From contig NHZP01000002.1 of assembly GCA_003313425.1 (NCBI GenBank), positions 496,001 to 560,000 on the forward strand: a stretch of DNA of 64,000 bases, given 5' to 3'. Position numbers and translations under genes: made by a program. Position 1 is the stretch's first letter; each line of letters opens with the position of its first letter. The stretch comes from Pseudopyrenochaeta lycopersici (lineage: Eukaryota; Ascomycota; Dothideomycetes; Pleosporales; Pseudopyrenochaetaceae). A model generated the notes under the pieces. The model was given only the letters and a program-made list of their open reading frames with translations. It made no database searches and was not told where the DNA came from. Of this stretch, positions 1 to 12,700 are shown one piece after another.

Positions 1-676
1 GAGGTTCAAAAGTAGCCCTGCAAAGGCACAGTGTGTTCGGATGAAGCGTCTGTGTTCTGCTATGGACTCAAGCGAAGATGTCTGAACAGGCAATCTTACA
101 GCTCGATGGCTACTTTCAGCTCGCGTTACTGGTACGCGCTATCAAGTACCTAGGTATATATCGACATGAGGCGCTGCCAAAAGTATCCGGCAAGCTGCGA
201 TGATCCTCGCGTAAGGCGTAGTGCTGAGTGGTCTGAGTATAGCAGAGCCGTTGTCTATTATGCTCCAGCTTCTTCCAACAACCAAACCTGGCGGCATCGT
301 TCGCCATGCTTCGAACGCTGCACCAACCTGGTAATTTATGTACTGCAAGTGTTTGCAAACAGCCCAGCTCCTGAGCCTGCATGCCAGGCCATGTAATATC
401 CGTATCCCCATGCACTCGTGGATGGAAAACCACGCGGAGAGGTCCAGGCTTGTACCATGATCATGGCCCCAGGGATGCTTCGTCTCATATCCAACTCCTC
501 TGAATTCTGAACATAGACCCGCCACGCAGAACCACGCCGTTGCAGAAGCATGTGGCTGCCTGTCCGCTGATTCGGGGTGCATTGCGACATCTGTTTATAT
601 GCTGCCGTCGTAGTTGCCTTATACCTTGTGATGCGCCTCTGAAGTCTTACTGCAAAATCAAGCACTGTGAACTTAC
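1..676 (-). other. HRP1 intron 2, running off the left edge
   Basis: A good donor (GTAAGT, read leftwards from 676) opens an intron that does not close inside the window. I find no RRM-like coding sequence on the minus strand between here and position 1, so the RNA-binding exons must lie beyond the edge. The intron is therefore longer than 676 bp, against about 50-130 bp for most introns here. Short open frames on both strands show no recognisable protein. If the intron is retained, translation stops at once, because the donor itself reads GGG-TAA. Confidence 0.7.
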
Positions 677-1091
677 CCGTCTTCTTTTACATTGATCGGC
701 CCATAATTATCGTCGTCCATGGGTGGGTTGTCATAGGACTGCTCGCCGCCACCGCTGCCACCATGGTTGTAGCCTGACTGATCCATGTTCATATCGTCAG
801 CCCCAGCAGCCGGTGCCTGCCACGAGGCCGCGCCGTCCTGGCCGCCATTCTGGGCTGTATCTGCAACATGCGAAGTCGCGGGCTCTGCCTGGACAGGCTC
901 AGGCTCGGCTTTTGGTGGTGGTGCTGCTACTGCAGGCTTTGGTGCTGGTTCTTCATCATACCTGGCAACATGTCAGTGATGAGTTGGGGGGGGGGGGGGG
1001 TAGTAGAGCAGACTCCGTGGGGCTCAGTCGCACGGCCTGGGCGGACTCACAGATCGTCGAAAATATCGTCCTCAAAGTTCTCGTCGGCCAT
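677..1091 (-). CDS. HRP1: HRP1/Nab4-like hnRNP, N-terminal exons only (3' truncated by window)
   Basis: Exon 1 is 1051-1091 (ATG at 1091) and exon 2 is 677-961, joined across an 89-bp intron (962-1050). Together they encode about 108 residues: an acidic start (MADENFEDDIFDDLYDEE), an Ala/Pro/Lys/Glu-rich linker, a Gly/Ser stretch, and an end reading GPINVKEDG. This layout, a short acidic leader ending in a conserved ..VKEDG just before the first RRM, is what I know from filamentous-ascomycete Hrp1/Nab4-type proteins. Those proteins carry two RRMs and act in mRNA 3'-end processing and export. The RRMs are not in the window, so the call rests on the leader alone. Phases agree (41 + 285 nt leaves phase 2). 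The gene diverges from GYP1 over 342 bp. Confidence 0.72.
986..1000. repeat. 15-nt homopolymer G(+)/C(-)
   Basis: A run of 15 G on the plus strand, lying inside HRP1 intron 1 (a C15 tract in the transcript, about 20 nt from the acceptor). Its length is prone to sequencing error and to real polymorphism. Confidence 0.9.
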
Positions 1092-1433
1092 GTTGGCGTG
1101 GCCGAGGCTAGTGGCAGTGGCAGCTGCTGGCGGTCGAGTGGGCGCTGAAAGGGCCTGTCTTGCGAGCTACCCCAGCCGGCAAACAGTCAGTGAGGTGTCG
1201 CGCTGATTACAAGAATGGGTGAAAGAGAGACGACGAAAACGGAAGAAATGGAAGCTGGGCAGAAAAGCCGAGGGCTGGGTCCGACGTAATTGCGAGGTGA
1301 GAAGATCCTGACGGCGACGTGAGGAGATGAGAACAGAAAGCGCGCTAGTGAAGCTCCGGGCTTGGCGAGCAGGCCGCTGTGGGACACTGAGCAGCAGCGG
1401 GCGACGGCGGGGTATCGTCGCAGCACATTCACG
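1092..1433. promoter_or_regulatory. Divergent promoter, HRP1 / GYP1
   Basis: The 342 bp between the two divergent start codons must hold both promoters and 5' leaders. I see no TATA box or named factor site that I would defend. Confidence 0.5.
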
Positions 1434-3499
1434 ATGGCGTCGTCCAAGAAGCAGCAGCAGGTGGGTGCCTGCAAGGGCATTTGCGGCCATGTTCGTGTTT
1501 GCTAACAAAACGGCCAGGAAATGGTCCAGGTCGGTTCGTGCCATGCCACCTCGCACCCAGCGTCATGGCATCCAGGGTAGCTAACATGTCGCTCCCCTCG
1601 ATACAGAGCGCTCCTCGTATGTTTGCAGACGCCGAACGCGCAGACATGCGCCCCCTACTAACGCCATGCGCACAGGTCTGCCTCGCCCTTTTGGCGGACA
1701 ACGGCCAATTCCTCGTCCTCGCCGCAGAACAAGAAGGTCATTGGCGCGTCCTACTCGCACGCCGACATGCTCAACTTCAACTCGCTGTATGGCCCCATGT
1801 GCCCCAGCCGCTCTGCCGAGACTAACTGCCCAAGCACTGTTTCGGGCGCTCACTCACGGCCTCGCACCCCGCCCTCGGCCGGCCACAGTCGCGAGTCCAG
1901 CGCGGCCCCAAGCCGAAGCAGCAACACGACATCACCGCGCCCTGCACGGGCAAACTACAGCAGCTTCCTCCGCGAAACGCAACACGACTGGGGCGACGAG
2001 GACGCCGACGATGGCGACATCCTCTTCGAAGACGACGAAGACGAGTTTGGGCTGCCGAGCATAGCGAACATGCGCAGGAAAGGCCGGCGCCAACAGCCAC
2101 CAAAGGGGAAGGATCCAGGCGGCACAAATGGCAGAGATGGCCTGGGCTCGACAGCGTGGCGAGGCATAGACAGTGGCGACATTGCAGAAGAGCGAGGCAT
2201 ACCCAACTACCCCACCGCAAAGAAAACAGAAGGCAAGATCCTGCGGCCACAATACCAGGAGATCCTCCGAGACCCCGCAAACTCTCTTCACCTCATTTCA
2301 CATTCCTCTATACCGCCCAATGCCTCTGCCAAGCAAATAGAAGAGCATTCGGCGCGGACAACCAGGATCAACAAGTTCAAGAGGATACTGCAAGCAAGCA
2401 CCATTTCCCTGTCCGAACTGCGCGACTCAGCCTGGTCTGGCGTACCGTCTGAGGTTCGCGCCATGACATGGCAGATTCTCCTGGGATATCTGCCTACCAG
2501 CAGCGAGCGCAGAGTCGCAACACTCGAAAGGAAACGGAGAGAATACTTGGAGGGCGTGCGGCAGGCATTCGAACGGGGCACGTCAGGAAGCACTGGCCCC
2601 GTAGCGGCGGGCATGGCGGGCGCTTCGTCCTTCCCTTCCACCATTCGCGGACGGGGCCGCGGGCTGGACGAGGCCATTTGGCATCAGATCAGCATCGATG
2701 TCCCTCGAACAAACCCACATCTCGAGCTCTACAGCTACGAGGCCACACAAAGATCTCTGGAGAGAATCCTCTACGTTTGGGCGATACGGCATCCCGCCTC
2801 GGGCTACGTACAAGGCATCAATGATCTGGTCACCCCGTTCTGGCAAGTCTTCCTGGGCGCCTACATCTCGGACCCAGATATTGAGTTTGGTATGGATCCC
2901 GGACAGCTACCCAAACAAGTACTAGACGCCGTCGAGGCCGACTCATTTTGGTGTCTCACAAAGCTTCTTGATGGCATACAGGACAACTACATCGCACAAC
3001 AGCCAGGCATTCAGCGGCAAGTCGCCAGCCTCAGGGATCTCACAACACGGATAGACGACGGACTGGCCAAGCACCTGCAAAACGAGGGTGTAGAATTCAT
3101 CCAGTTTAGCTTTCGTTGGATGAACTGTCTCCTGATGCGGGAAATATCGGTCAAGAACACCATTCGGATGTGGGACACCTATCTGGTACGGGCTCAGACC
3201 TTTTATCTACTGCACTGTCAGCTAACGTAGACTAGGCCGAAGAAGACGGCTTCTCTTCCTTCCATCTATACGTCTGCGCCGCCTTCCTTGTCAAGTGGTC
3301 GGATCAGCTGCGAAAGATGGACTTTCAGGAGGTTATGATGTTCCTGCAGTCATTGCCCACTCGGCAGTGGACCGAAAAAGACATTGAGCTTTTGTTGAGC
3401 GAAGCGTTCATATGGCAGAGTCTGTTCAAAGGCAGCGGCGCTCATTTGAAGAACACTAGTTCAAGGGGTAGTGGTGTAGGAATGGGGCCCGACTTTTAA
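1434..3499 (+). CDS. GYP1: TBC-domain Rab GTPase-activating protein, Gyp1 type
   Basis: Model: exons 1434-1460, 1728-3185 and 3236-3499; introns of 267 and 50 bp; 582 residues. Residues 1-240 are low-complexity (Ser/Pro, acidic, then basic). The TBC domain starts near residue 245 with GVPSEVRAMTWQILLGYLP and carries both GAP fingerprints: the arginine finger in ISIDVPRT (R336) and the glutamine finger in YVQGIN (Q371). The C-terminal exon reads AEEDGFSSFHLYVCAAFLVKW, as in Gyp1. The family stimulates GTP hydrolysis on Ypt1/Rab1 at the Golgi. Exon 1 is only nine codons (MASSKKQQQ); its frame and the acceptor at 1727 fit. If that exon is wrong, the next in-frame ATG is at 1767. Confidence 0.88.
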
Positions 3500-3919
3500 G
3501 AGCATGCATGCAACTAGCTAGGGTTGCACTGTACACAGTTGAATGGGAGGCTACTTGTACATAGCCGGCTAATACATTGCCGTCTGCATCAAACTTCCTT
3601 GTCGAGTCAATCTTGTGCACGGGTCTGAGCAGCTAACTCGGCCCATCTCTGTCCGACATTTGAACTCCTCCTATCTCCACAAGGACTCTGCTTTTCCCGA
3701 CTAGTATTGTTACTACGACATATTGTTTGTAACTGCCGAATGAGCAAGAGAGAATATAAGCTACCCCACTTTCTACCCCTCCATACGTCAGAGCCTGATT
3801 TCTATATAGCCCCGAAGATCCTTGTGCTTCTGCTTTATGTAGTTCCCCTTCAAACGTTGATTATACGCACAAGGCACCGATAATATAGCGAAGATCGTTA
3901 ATCTGCAAATTTCACCACA
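3500..3919. other. Intergenic, GYP1 3' flank and cyclase promoter
   Basis: 420 bp without a supportable gene; moderately AT-rich towards the cyclase start. Confidence 0.5.
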
Positions 3920-5183
3920 ATGTCACCGCCCTCTCGACCACCATTTACGGATCTGCCACTCGACAAAAATGGCCCGCCAGGCAACGCGTGGGGACTGTAC
4001 GGAACTGACGATGAACTGGGCGCACTGAACATGATTACTCCTTCGACTGTCAAGGCTGCTGCACAGGAAATTCAGACCGGGGACCGTGTATCTTTAGACT
4101 GGTACCTCAATCTCCCCTCCTACCCATCCTTTGACCGCCCACCTTTTGGCTGGAAAATGGAAATCCGACGACATCCTGATGGAACCAAGCGCACCGTCAA
4201 TGACGACCATTTAGATATCAACACGCAAAGCAGCAGCCAGTGGGATGGGTTTAGGCATTACGGCTATCAAAGAGCAGGACGCTTCTACGGTGGCCGAACA
4301 CAGCAAGATATGGAAGCCTCAGGGGTCATTGGTATTGACCGGGTTGCTAACTCGGGAGGCATCACGGCGAGAGGAGTGATACTGGACTACCCACGGTATC
4401 TGGAGAAAAGGGGAAAAGAGAAAGTAAATGCGCTGAGCGATAACAGTATTAGCGCAGGAGCCCTCAAGGATATGCTTAAAGAGACTGGTGTTGAGCCTCG
4501 AGACGGCGACTTACTGCTTCTGCGGACAGGCTTCACACGCGATTATGAGAGTTTGAGCATCGAGGCCAGGAAAGAGCTTGCTCATAAGCCACCTACTTTT
4601 CTCGGTGTTCAGAGCTCGAAAGACACCGTGCAATGGATATGGGAAAGTGGGTTTGTCGCGGTCGGTATGTTGTTTTTCGACAAAATCAGTTAACGCAGCA
4701 TCCAATGCACACCATGTTCTTTCGACATAGTCAGATGAGAGCTGCAATTCGAAGCTAGACTTGGAAATGTCAACCATTACTGACAATGATCAGCGTCTGA
4801 CGCACCCTCGTTCGAAATGTCCCCCTTAGTCGGGCCCCACAACAAACCGGGCGGGATATGGAAAGGTGAGGTATGGGAGGAAGACATGCAAGGTGGGGGT
4901 TTACTACACCAGTGGTTGCTTGCGGGTTGGGGCGTAATGATTGGAGAGATGTGGGATTTAGAGAGACTGTGTGAGAAAGCGGTGGAGTTGAAGAGGGCGA
5001 CCTGCTTTGTCAGTAGCGTGCCTCTGAAAGTAAGTTTAATTCCACAATTTGAAGAAAGTGGGAGGCGAAATAGAGTGGAGCTAGAGTTATTCCATGGATG
5101 CAGACAGATACGAATGATTGTTAACTTATGTTTAGGTTCCGGGTGGTGTTGCGAGCCCTCCGAATGCTGTTGCAATCTTCTAG
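3920..5183 (+). CDS. Cyclase-family (kynurenine formamidase-like) metal hydrolase
   Basis: Exons 3920-4664, 4794-5029 and 5136-5183; introns of 129 and 106 bp; 342 residues. The phases only work this way: after GFVAV the second exon continues SDAPSFEMSPLVGPHNKPGG, and the last 16 codons end VPGGVASPPNAVAIF. The NAWGLYGTDDELGALNMI start, the SSSQWDGFRHYGY block (Asp and His of the putative metal site), the LLLRTGF strand and the LLHQWLLAGWG block are typical of fungal members of the putative cyclase family (PF04199). These are related to bacterial kynurenine formamidase, but the substrate of the fungal proteins is generally unknown. No signal peptide is visible, so probably cytosolic. Confidence 0.87.
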
Positions 5184-6179
5184 ATGTCTTTCTACGACAA
5201 TGGCATACATAGACGCCTAAGAATTCATCAGCCACTGTCTCGTCGGCACTCATTTTATGCTATGTACGGAAAGGTTTCCGGTCGAAGACATTTCAGGGAG
5301 AAGGAAATTGCCATTGGTGTTGAGACCATATCGGGCAAAACCAGAAATACCCATAATGAATGAAGTTCGTTGTTTCATATCGTAAGTCGCAGTTGTGCGG
5401 AATCGCATCACGGAGGTAGGACAGTATGCCATAAATGCAATCAAGGTTTTCAAGAGGTATGACGCGATCATGCCTGTTGGCGCTGAGTTGCCCGCGTTCG
5501 TATAGCGCTTTCATCATCACATCAAGTTGCATACAGAAAGGCGATCATTATTGATATGGTCATGAAATCGTGAGTGATATTGTCTCTCCAACATTACCCC
5601 AAGATTCACCATACTTGACTCTGTTTTGCCTCAACACGTCAATTTCGCCGCCGTGAGGCACCAATGATTGCGTATCTAGACGGCGGAGTAGGGAGTCGTA
5701 TCCCCATCATTCAAAAAGCAAAAACGCCAGTCCCCATTCGCGCTGTTCAGGCTGCGAAGGTATCCTCCGGGGGGATGCATATGCAACGCGTGAACTCCGA
5801 ATCCCAAAATAAAACCTTGATCCCAAAAAGCTGGCCGTGAAACCCATACACTTCGTAAACAAATCGACAAACAAACGACTCCACATAAGGAGTCGTAAAG
5901 CAAGCAACAAGGTGATGATTTTTCCTCTTTCGAAACGCCGAAGAAACAAAAAACTCGTCAAACAAGACCGATGGGATCGTGTTTCACCAAACATGCCCAA
6001 AATTGGTTGGAGATCCACGCTGTACCCAATTATCAGCGTGCAGAAAGCATTCCGCGAAAGATTGAGTGGGAGGTCATGGAAGGGGTATGCGATGCGAACT
6101 CCAGGATGCCCTACGGTTCGTAATGACAAGAAGAGCTCAGATGCAGAGAATGATTGCATCAATAGCCACGTGCAGATGC
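5184..6179. other. Intergenic, convergent 3' flanks
   Basis: About 1 kb between the convergent ends of the cyclase and wee1 genes. Open frames up to 151 codons occur but show no family motif. Presumably 3' UTRs. Confidence 0.5.
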
Positions 6180-9100
6180 TTAGCTCATATCCATCATATC
6201 GTCAGCAAGCACGTCGCTATGCAGTTGCTCGCACTGATATGTAGCAAGAACCTCGTCGCTTGGCCCGAAGTTACCCTCATACACAGTGGCACCAGAACGT
6301 CGCCTAGAATCGACCCACTGACACCCAAAGCACCTAAGGACCTGCTCGGCTGTCGGTCTCAGGTCGGGATTTTGGTTGAGCATGGCGTGAACAACATGAT
6401 CCATGGAACTTGGATCGTTGCGCTCAACCATGAACTTGGGAGCTCGCGCAAGGTCCTCTTCTGGGCTAGATGCTGGTCGGACCTGGATGGAAGACAGTGC
6501 GTCGATGTCTGGATCAGACAACAAGAAGCCATCCATTGATGGTCTGGCCGACTCTGAAACAGGATCGCCGTTCGAGTCTCGACTCAAGGTCCCGCTGTCC
6601 GCGCTCCAGGTCAAGCTTGGGAGCACATTCTCGAATTCGCCAGACCGGAGCTTTTGCCAGTAGACGCCGTTCTCTGGGATAACACAATTACCAGCAATCT
6701 CAGCAAGCATCATTCCCAGTGCGAAGACATCGGCAGGCTTGTCAAAGCGTCCACTTAGTGCTTCAGGTGCGAGATAGTGACGGTCACCCTCGCCGTCGAT
6801 GTTTCTAGGAGCTGGCCACGGGCTGGCCAATCCGAAGTCGGCAATCTTCAGCCCACCCTCAAAGTCAATGAGAATATTGGCTGGCTTTAGGTCAAGGTGA
6901 ATATATCCAGAGTCGTGAATGAACTTCAAACCCTATGATTTCTTAGTTATACTCGCAGATACAACGAAAGAAATAAAGACTTACCATGAGTAATTCCAGG
7001 AGGATCTTCCATATCCTGAAATCATCAAGGCGGCTGTTGAATCCAACAGTGTCGAGGTACTTCCTTAGATTCCCGCCTTCACAGTATTCTGTTTGGATGT
7101 ACAAGTGTGAGTCGAATTCCCAGTGAGTCTTGATACTGAGGACATGTTCGTTGCCCCGAAGCGCATAAAGAACGTCAACCTCGCGCATCTTCCGCTGACG
7201 GTCACCCACACCAACATACGGCTTCTTGGACTTCTTCACAACCCATACTTGGCTTCCGGCAGGCGACCTTCCTGGTGATGCTTTCACAGCCTTGCTAACA
7301 CGATAAACCTGGGAGAACTCACCCTCACCGCCATCAAGCAGTTTAATCTCATGGAATCTTGCGCTTATAGACTCATCCACATCGTTCTTAGTAAGACCAA
7401 TGGGAATGGCCCCCTGGACGCTACTGAAAAAGCCCGATGAGTCACGAGGCGTTGTTGGTGTGGCCGGCGGGAAGGAGCTTAAGCTGTTGTTGAAGGATAC
7501 AGAGTCTCGTCGATTGCCAGAAATCGAGAGCTTGCTAGCATCAAAGGGCGCATATGATTCGTTTGGAGTGTGAGGAGATGGTGCGCCAAAAAGGCCTCCG
7601 GCTGCTGATGAATGCTTAGCGTTGTTATTTGGAAAAAAAAACATCAAAAGGATTGAACGTCGAGGACACAGCGTTGGACGTTCTTCAACTGCCGCCAAGC
7701 CGGTCTCGAGCATGACAAGGAGCATGCTTGCAAGTAAAGTCAAAAGACCCCAAATTCTTATGCCAGTCAAGTGGCAAAGAGCCTTCGTCTTGCAAACTTG
7801 CAGTCAATGAAACAGAACTGGACTTACTACTTGGCCGACTATCACCCTCTGGTACATCGAATGTGTCATTGCTGATAGAGGGACGTTGGCGGAAAGTCTT
7901 ACGTCGCAAGCTGCTCTCCTTGGATCGACGGCTTGACCCGCCGCTAGGTTTTGTTGGGGTAGGGGGCATATCATCAGCGCTGGACTGGCTGTCGGTCATT
8001 CGGTTTGCCGTTGGGGATTGCGTGTCAGGCTGTGCATCATCATCGCCGTCGATACTGACAAAGCTTCCTCGACGCTGAATAGTACCCCCAAGATTGCCAA
8101 AGATGCTCGGCCGCTTGCCGAAAGAGTCTGTGGAGAACTTGGACACATTTACGCTGAAAGGGGTGCTTGGTGTCCCGAACTGGTGCTGGGGGCGTGCAGC
8201 GTCGCCAAAGAGACTGCCTGTGCGCTTGACTAATGGCGTGTCCAGATTTTCAATTCGATCTGCCGCAGCGGGAGGATACGACTGTCGTTTTGAAGGAGTA
8301 TCAGGCATGACGTATATGCCTGCGCCCCCAGCAGGTTCGTCCACATTTCTATTCTTCTTCGACAGTAGACCAGTCGAAAACGCAACAGGCGGCTGGGGAG
8401 CGACTTTAAAGGGGGTGTCAAAAGACTCGTCTGTCGACTGACTAGAGTCTGACGCCTGAGGTCGTCCTATGCCGATAGGCAGAGATCGCGTGAACAAATG
8501 GCCCGAGGCGGCTGGAGTAGGGGGCGGGCCGTTCCAAGCCGGGAGTCTAGGTGGAGCCATCGGCGTAGCTCCGCACGCACTGGACGTGGAGGAGGACGGC
8601 GTGTGCGCAAATGAAAGCGGATGCGGCTGCGAAGCGCTAGGGCCACTGCGAACAAACGGCTGGGGCAAACCCATACGACCAGCGTCGAATGTCGATTTTC
8701 GAAAAGGCGTCTGCGATGGCGTAGAATTTGAGCCCAGGGAGCTGTCTAGAGACATGCGATTTCGCGTCTTGGATGCAGCGGCACCGGGCACGGCGAACTC
8801 GCCATCGTACATGGGCTTTGGACGCGGCGTGTTCGAGACTCGTTGCGACAGTGTCGATTTTCTTAGCGAGGACGTTCGCCGGATGGGTGATTGCGCTGAT
8901 ATAGGTGATGAAAAGGAGAATGCGCTGTTGAACTCGCTATATACTCGCGGTCCCTCCTCCAGCGTTGAGCGCGGGGCCGGGGGCTGGTCGAATATGCTCT
9001 CAAAGTCGGTACCAAGGGTCGACACACCGTGCAAACTCCTCCGCTTTGCAGTAGGGCTGGTGCCGGTTTCTCCACTCAGGTTCATGAGTCCGTCGTTGCG

Positions 9101-9703
9101 CTTGAGGGGGCTGGACTTTGCGGGTGGTGCAGGCGATAAATCGGGTCGGCGCGCAAACTCAAACCTGATGGGTTTGTCGTTGACTTCGAGTCGTTTGTCT
9201 ACATCCATGGTGTCGGGAGACTCAGCGCTTGGGCGGCGAACTGGTGTGTTTTCCTGTCCAGGAGCCTGTCGCGTCATGAAAGGAGTCGCATTGGCGAGGT
9301 CGGTTGAGTCGGCCAAGGCGCGACGGCGCGGGCTTTTAGAGTTGCTGTTGCGAGTGCGCGGTGATGCGCGGAAAGGAGCAGAGCGACGCAGTGAGAACTT
9401 CTTCTTGGCTGGGGCAGTTTGCGTGGCCAGCGGCGACTCGGGATATGTGGCGACGGGGCTCGTGGGCTTGTGCGGGCGGGGACTGAAGGCGCGCGCAAGT
9501 GCCAGTGGCGAGAGAGGTGAGCGGGGTGAGTCAGCGGTGCGGAGTTGGAATCGGGACGGCTTGGAAGGGGAGCGTGAGAGGGAGCGGCGCAGTTGTTGAA
9601 GGTGAGAGAATTGGGTGCCTTCGAGGCGGTAGCTGTGGGGATGGGTCGGTGATGGCAGGTGCATAGTGCCGCCCTCGCGGCTTGGAGAGTATCCGTAGTC
9701 CAT
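6180..9703 (-). CDS. wee1: Wee1-type cell-cycle kinase (one uncertain junction)
   Basis: Preferred model: exons 7690-9703, 6985-7601 and 6180-6932; about 1127 residues. Residues 1-670 are Ser/Pro-rich with many SP/TP sites, as expected for a regulated Wee1 N-terminus. The kinase domain has a glycine loop GGEGEFSQVYRV (about 760-771), VAIK-type lysine in WVVKKSKK (about 794), the Wee1-typical catalytic loop HLDLKPAN (Asp about 891), ADFG (about 909) and GDRHYLAPE. Wee1 inhibits Cdk1 by tyrosine phosphorylation and delays mitosis. The 52-bp intron 6933-6984 is canonical. The other junction is not: around 7602-7689 the frame meets TGA (7687-7685), then a T9 tract, then resumes in another frame. 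An 88-bp intron (donor GTTGAA, acceptor CAGCAG) restores frame. The alternative is an assembly error or a broken allele. Confidence 0.88.
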
Positions 9704-12700
9704 GGCGGGCGAAGAGAGGGTTTGCTGTGATGAGGGGCGGTAGGGAGGTGAAGAGTGGTTGGTGCGAGGTGGTGAGGTGACGCGGACGCGGACGCGCGGA
9801 AGTGGGTGGTCGCAGGGTGTCGTCGTGTCTAAGCAGGAGCAGGTGCGGCGTACATGGGGAGACGGCCAAAGTCGAAGCTATAGCGATAGTGCTGAATGTT
9901 TGCAGGCGCGTGGGGGCCGAGGGTTGTGGTATGAATGGGTGGAATGTGGACAGTGACGTGGTTCCTCGACCTGCGCGCTCGACCCTGGGGTTCCACCTCA
10001 ACAAGCAACGACCGAAGTCTGGCGGAACTCCATGCAAGGCCTGCTGGTTCTGCTCAGGAGGTGTGGAGGCAGCGCGACGAGGTGGAGAGCGACGTTGTTG
10101 GTGTTGATGGCGTGTCCCAGGCCGATTCGCTGCTGGGGCGTGCGGAGCGGAGAAGGAATGCGCGCGAGAGGTAGTGTAAACAAGACGCCACACGAGGCAG
10201 GCGCACTCGAGGCTGAGGCAGGCGCGGCGCGGGAGCGGTGGTGCAATCGAGAAGGGAAGGTCGCAGCGTGGTCGAGCGATGAAGAGAGCCGTCTTGCGAT
10301 CCAACAGCGATCCGTCGGGGGGGAGTATATGGGGGAGGACGCGGTCGCGTCGGTGTCTTTTTTGGTTCGACTTGTGGCAGGCGCGGGTCCGTGCATGCAC
10401 CCACCCGAGGCAGGCGCCCTGCGTCCCAACCGTTGGACCCGGCTGACCACTCGATTGCACTGCGCCAGGAGCAAAATGAAGCACGTCGAGCGTGGAAACA
10501 ATTATAGCCTCCGTGGACTACTCCCTACACTCTGCTCTTTGTTGCACTGCGAAGCGCGCATGCCGTGTCCTCGCCTTGTGCGGTGTGCTGCCGGCTGTGC
10601 GCTGTTGTTATTATTTATTGTTGTTGTTGTGGTCTTGTTTGTTTTGGTAAACACGTCCATGCCCATCTCCACCACAGATCTGCTCATCCACCCCGTCGGG
10701 CACCACGGCGCTCGATCCACGGTGAGAGCATGTCGTGACGACGCTTGCCAGGATGCCCCTATCGATATCCAAGCCATCGCTCAATCCAAATGAGGTAATC
10801 TTACCTCCTTCATGCGAAAAGGGGCTGCTACCGTTCCCCAGCTCGTTCGCTGCCTCAGGCGGGCCGCTCCCGATAGAAGAATAGACGTCTTAGTTCTCCA
10901 CATTATGCTGCGCTCTGCAGCCTCTGCGTCGCTTCTCCTATCGATTGCATCGCGGTGCGCCAATCGCCCAATCGATAGTGAATGTGTCCACGATCTTTTG
11001 CACGCCCCAGCGCTGTCATGTCGAGTCTCCGAGAGCCCAGCATCGTTCTACTGTGGGCTCATCGAATGTGTATCTCGTCTCGTACTGCCGTGGCGCCGGT
11101 CCAATATCTTCATACGAGATCATCCGTCATGCAATATTGTCGTGTTCAATACTGCTTGTTATTTCATCGTCATGCTTTAATCTCACCCACCACATTCCAA
11201 CACTGTTGCTATTGCAATTCATCAGTGTCACCAAAATCAACAACGCCGAAATGCTTGAGCTCAGCGATGTCAATTTAGCCATCACGGTGTCAATGTGTTG
11301 AGTTTGCCTTTCGGCTTTACTTGCTTACATCACTTGTTCGCTATTCTCCTACGATTCTTGCCGTAGCTGCGCCATGCTTCGCCGTTCTTGACTTGTACAA
11401 ATGATGAATATTCAGAAGCTTCTTGATTCATGTCCGAATAGCTTTAACACCATCGTGTTCGCTCTCATAGCCATGCAACCAAGAGTTCAACGCACCTGTT
11501 GGTATATGGTTCTTAACAACGCCTCGGAGGCCGAAGACTACCGACACAAATCCTACGCAACATCAGTCAGAGATGTCTGGCGTCGAACAGCCATACCTCT
11601 TTTACGTTACGACCTAGAGCGTGAGCCTTCCAGCCATCCCCAGTTATCCATGCGAGTTTCCAGTACTGGCACGAAGATCTGCAGGAACGGCGCCCGAGGT
11701 CAAGTTTCAAGATCGCCATACATGCTTTAGTGCCCCAGGGCAAGCAAACAAACGTGCCAATACTCGATCAGGCACCAAGGCGGCCATCGTGAACCCTGAA
11801 CGCACGCTCCGACCCCTGTCACGGCGCATCGACCGCGAGCACGCCTAAAGATCGTCGACCTAGCCCCAACACCCAACGCCCAAACTCTTATTCCAGGATA
11901 CACAGGCCTTTAAGAGCCTTCGGGCCGATATGAGCAGACGCGGGACTATTACAGGACTTTCGCTGTGAGGTTTGTTTCGGAGTCCGAGCGAGGATGCTCG
12001 ACACTGACGGGGCGGAATGTCGTACAGCATAGCATCAGCCTTAGCCGCAATCGCATCGGTATCAGCCTCAAGGGCTGCATGTTTCAATATTGAAAAGGAA
12101 TGCTTATTGTCCGATCGCTCCGGCAACAACAATATGTTACTTCAATTATCGGAGACGTCCGAATCTGCCCCATGGGCAAGACGATGGAAGCCGGACTACT
12201 TCGGGATCGGCACCGGAAATCACCGATAATGCGAATACTTTACGCCGACATGAGTATGTACTCTGGAGAATTTTAAGGGCTGACGGAGTTATTAGAAGAG
12301 CCCCTTGTGAAGAATATTATCACCCAGGCCAAAAGTCTAACCAGAGCCCAAGGCCGTGGATCGGGAGTTTTCCACAGGTCAGGAATTCTGGTCGACTGAA
12401 TTCGTTCCATCTTAGGTATTCTTTCTACACACCAACATTTATCACGGGCTAGCTGCCGAGTAGACTTTCTTGGACCTTTGCATCGTTCTTTCTGTGTTTG
12501 TAGACGCCAACCAATGGAGCAATGAGAGGATTCTTCTTGGCTGAAGAGAAAAGTTAAATGTTGAAGGTCATACATAGCCAGGTACAGCGCAAAATTTATG
12601 AAATTATGATAATAAGTCAAGAGTTCATAGGTTTGCATATAATCTGTACTGTTGAATCTACTTTTGTTTCTCAAATCAGTAAAACTTGCGGAGTGATACA

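Noticed and set aside
8469..9599. 376-codon frame on the plus strand over the Wee1 N-terminus
   Set aside because: Antisense shadow of a GC-rich, low-complexity coding exon; no motif, no splice structure.
10032..10793. 253-codon plus frame upstream of wee1
   Set aside because: GC-rich sequence with Arg/Ala/Gly bias and no recognisable segment; more likely wee1 promoter or leader.
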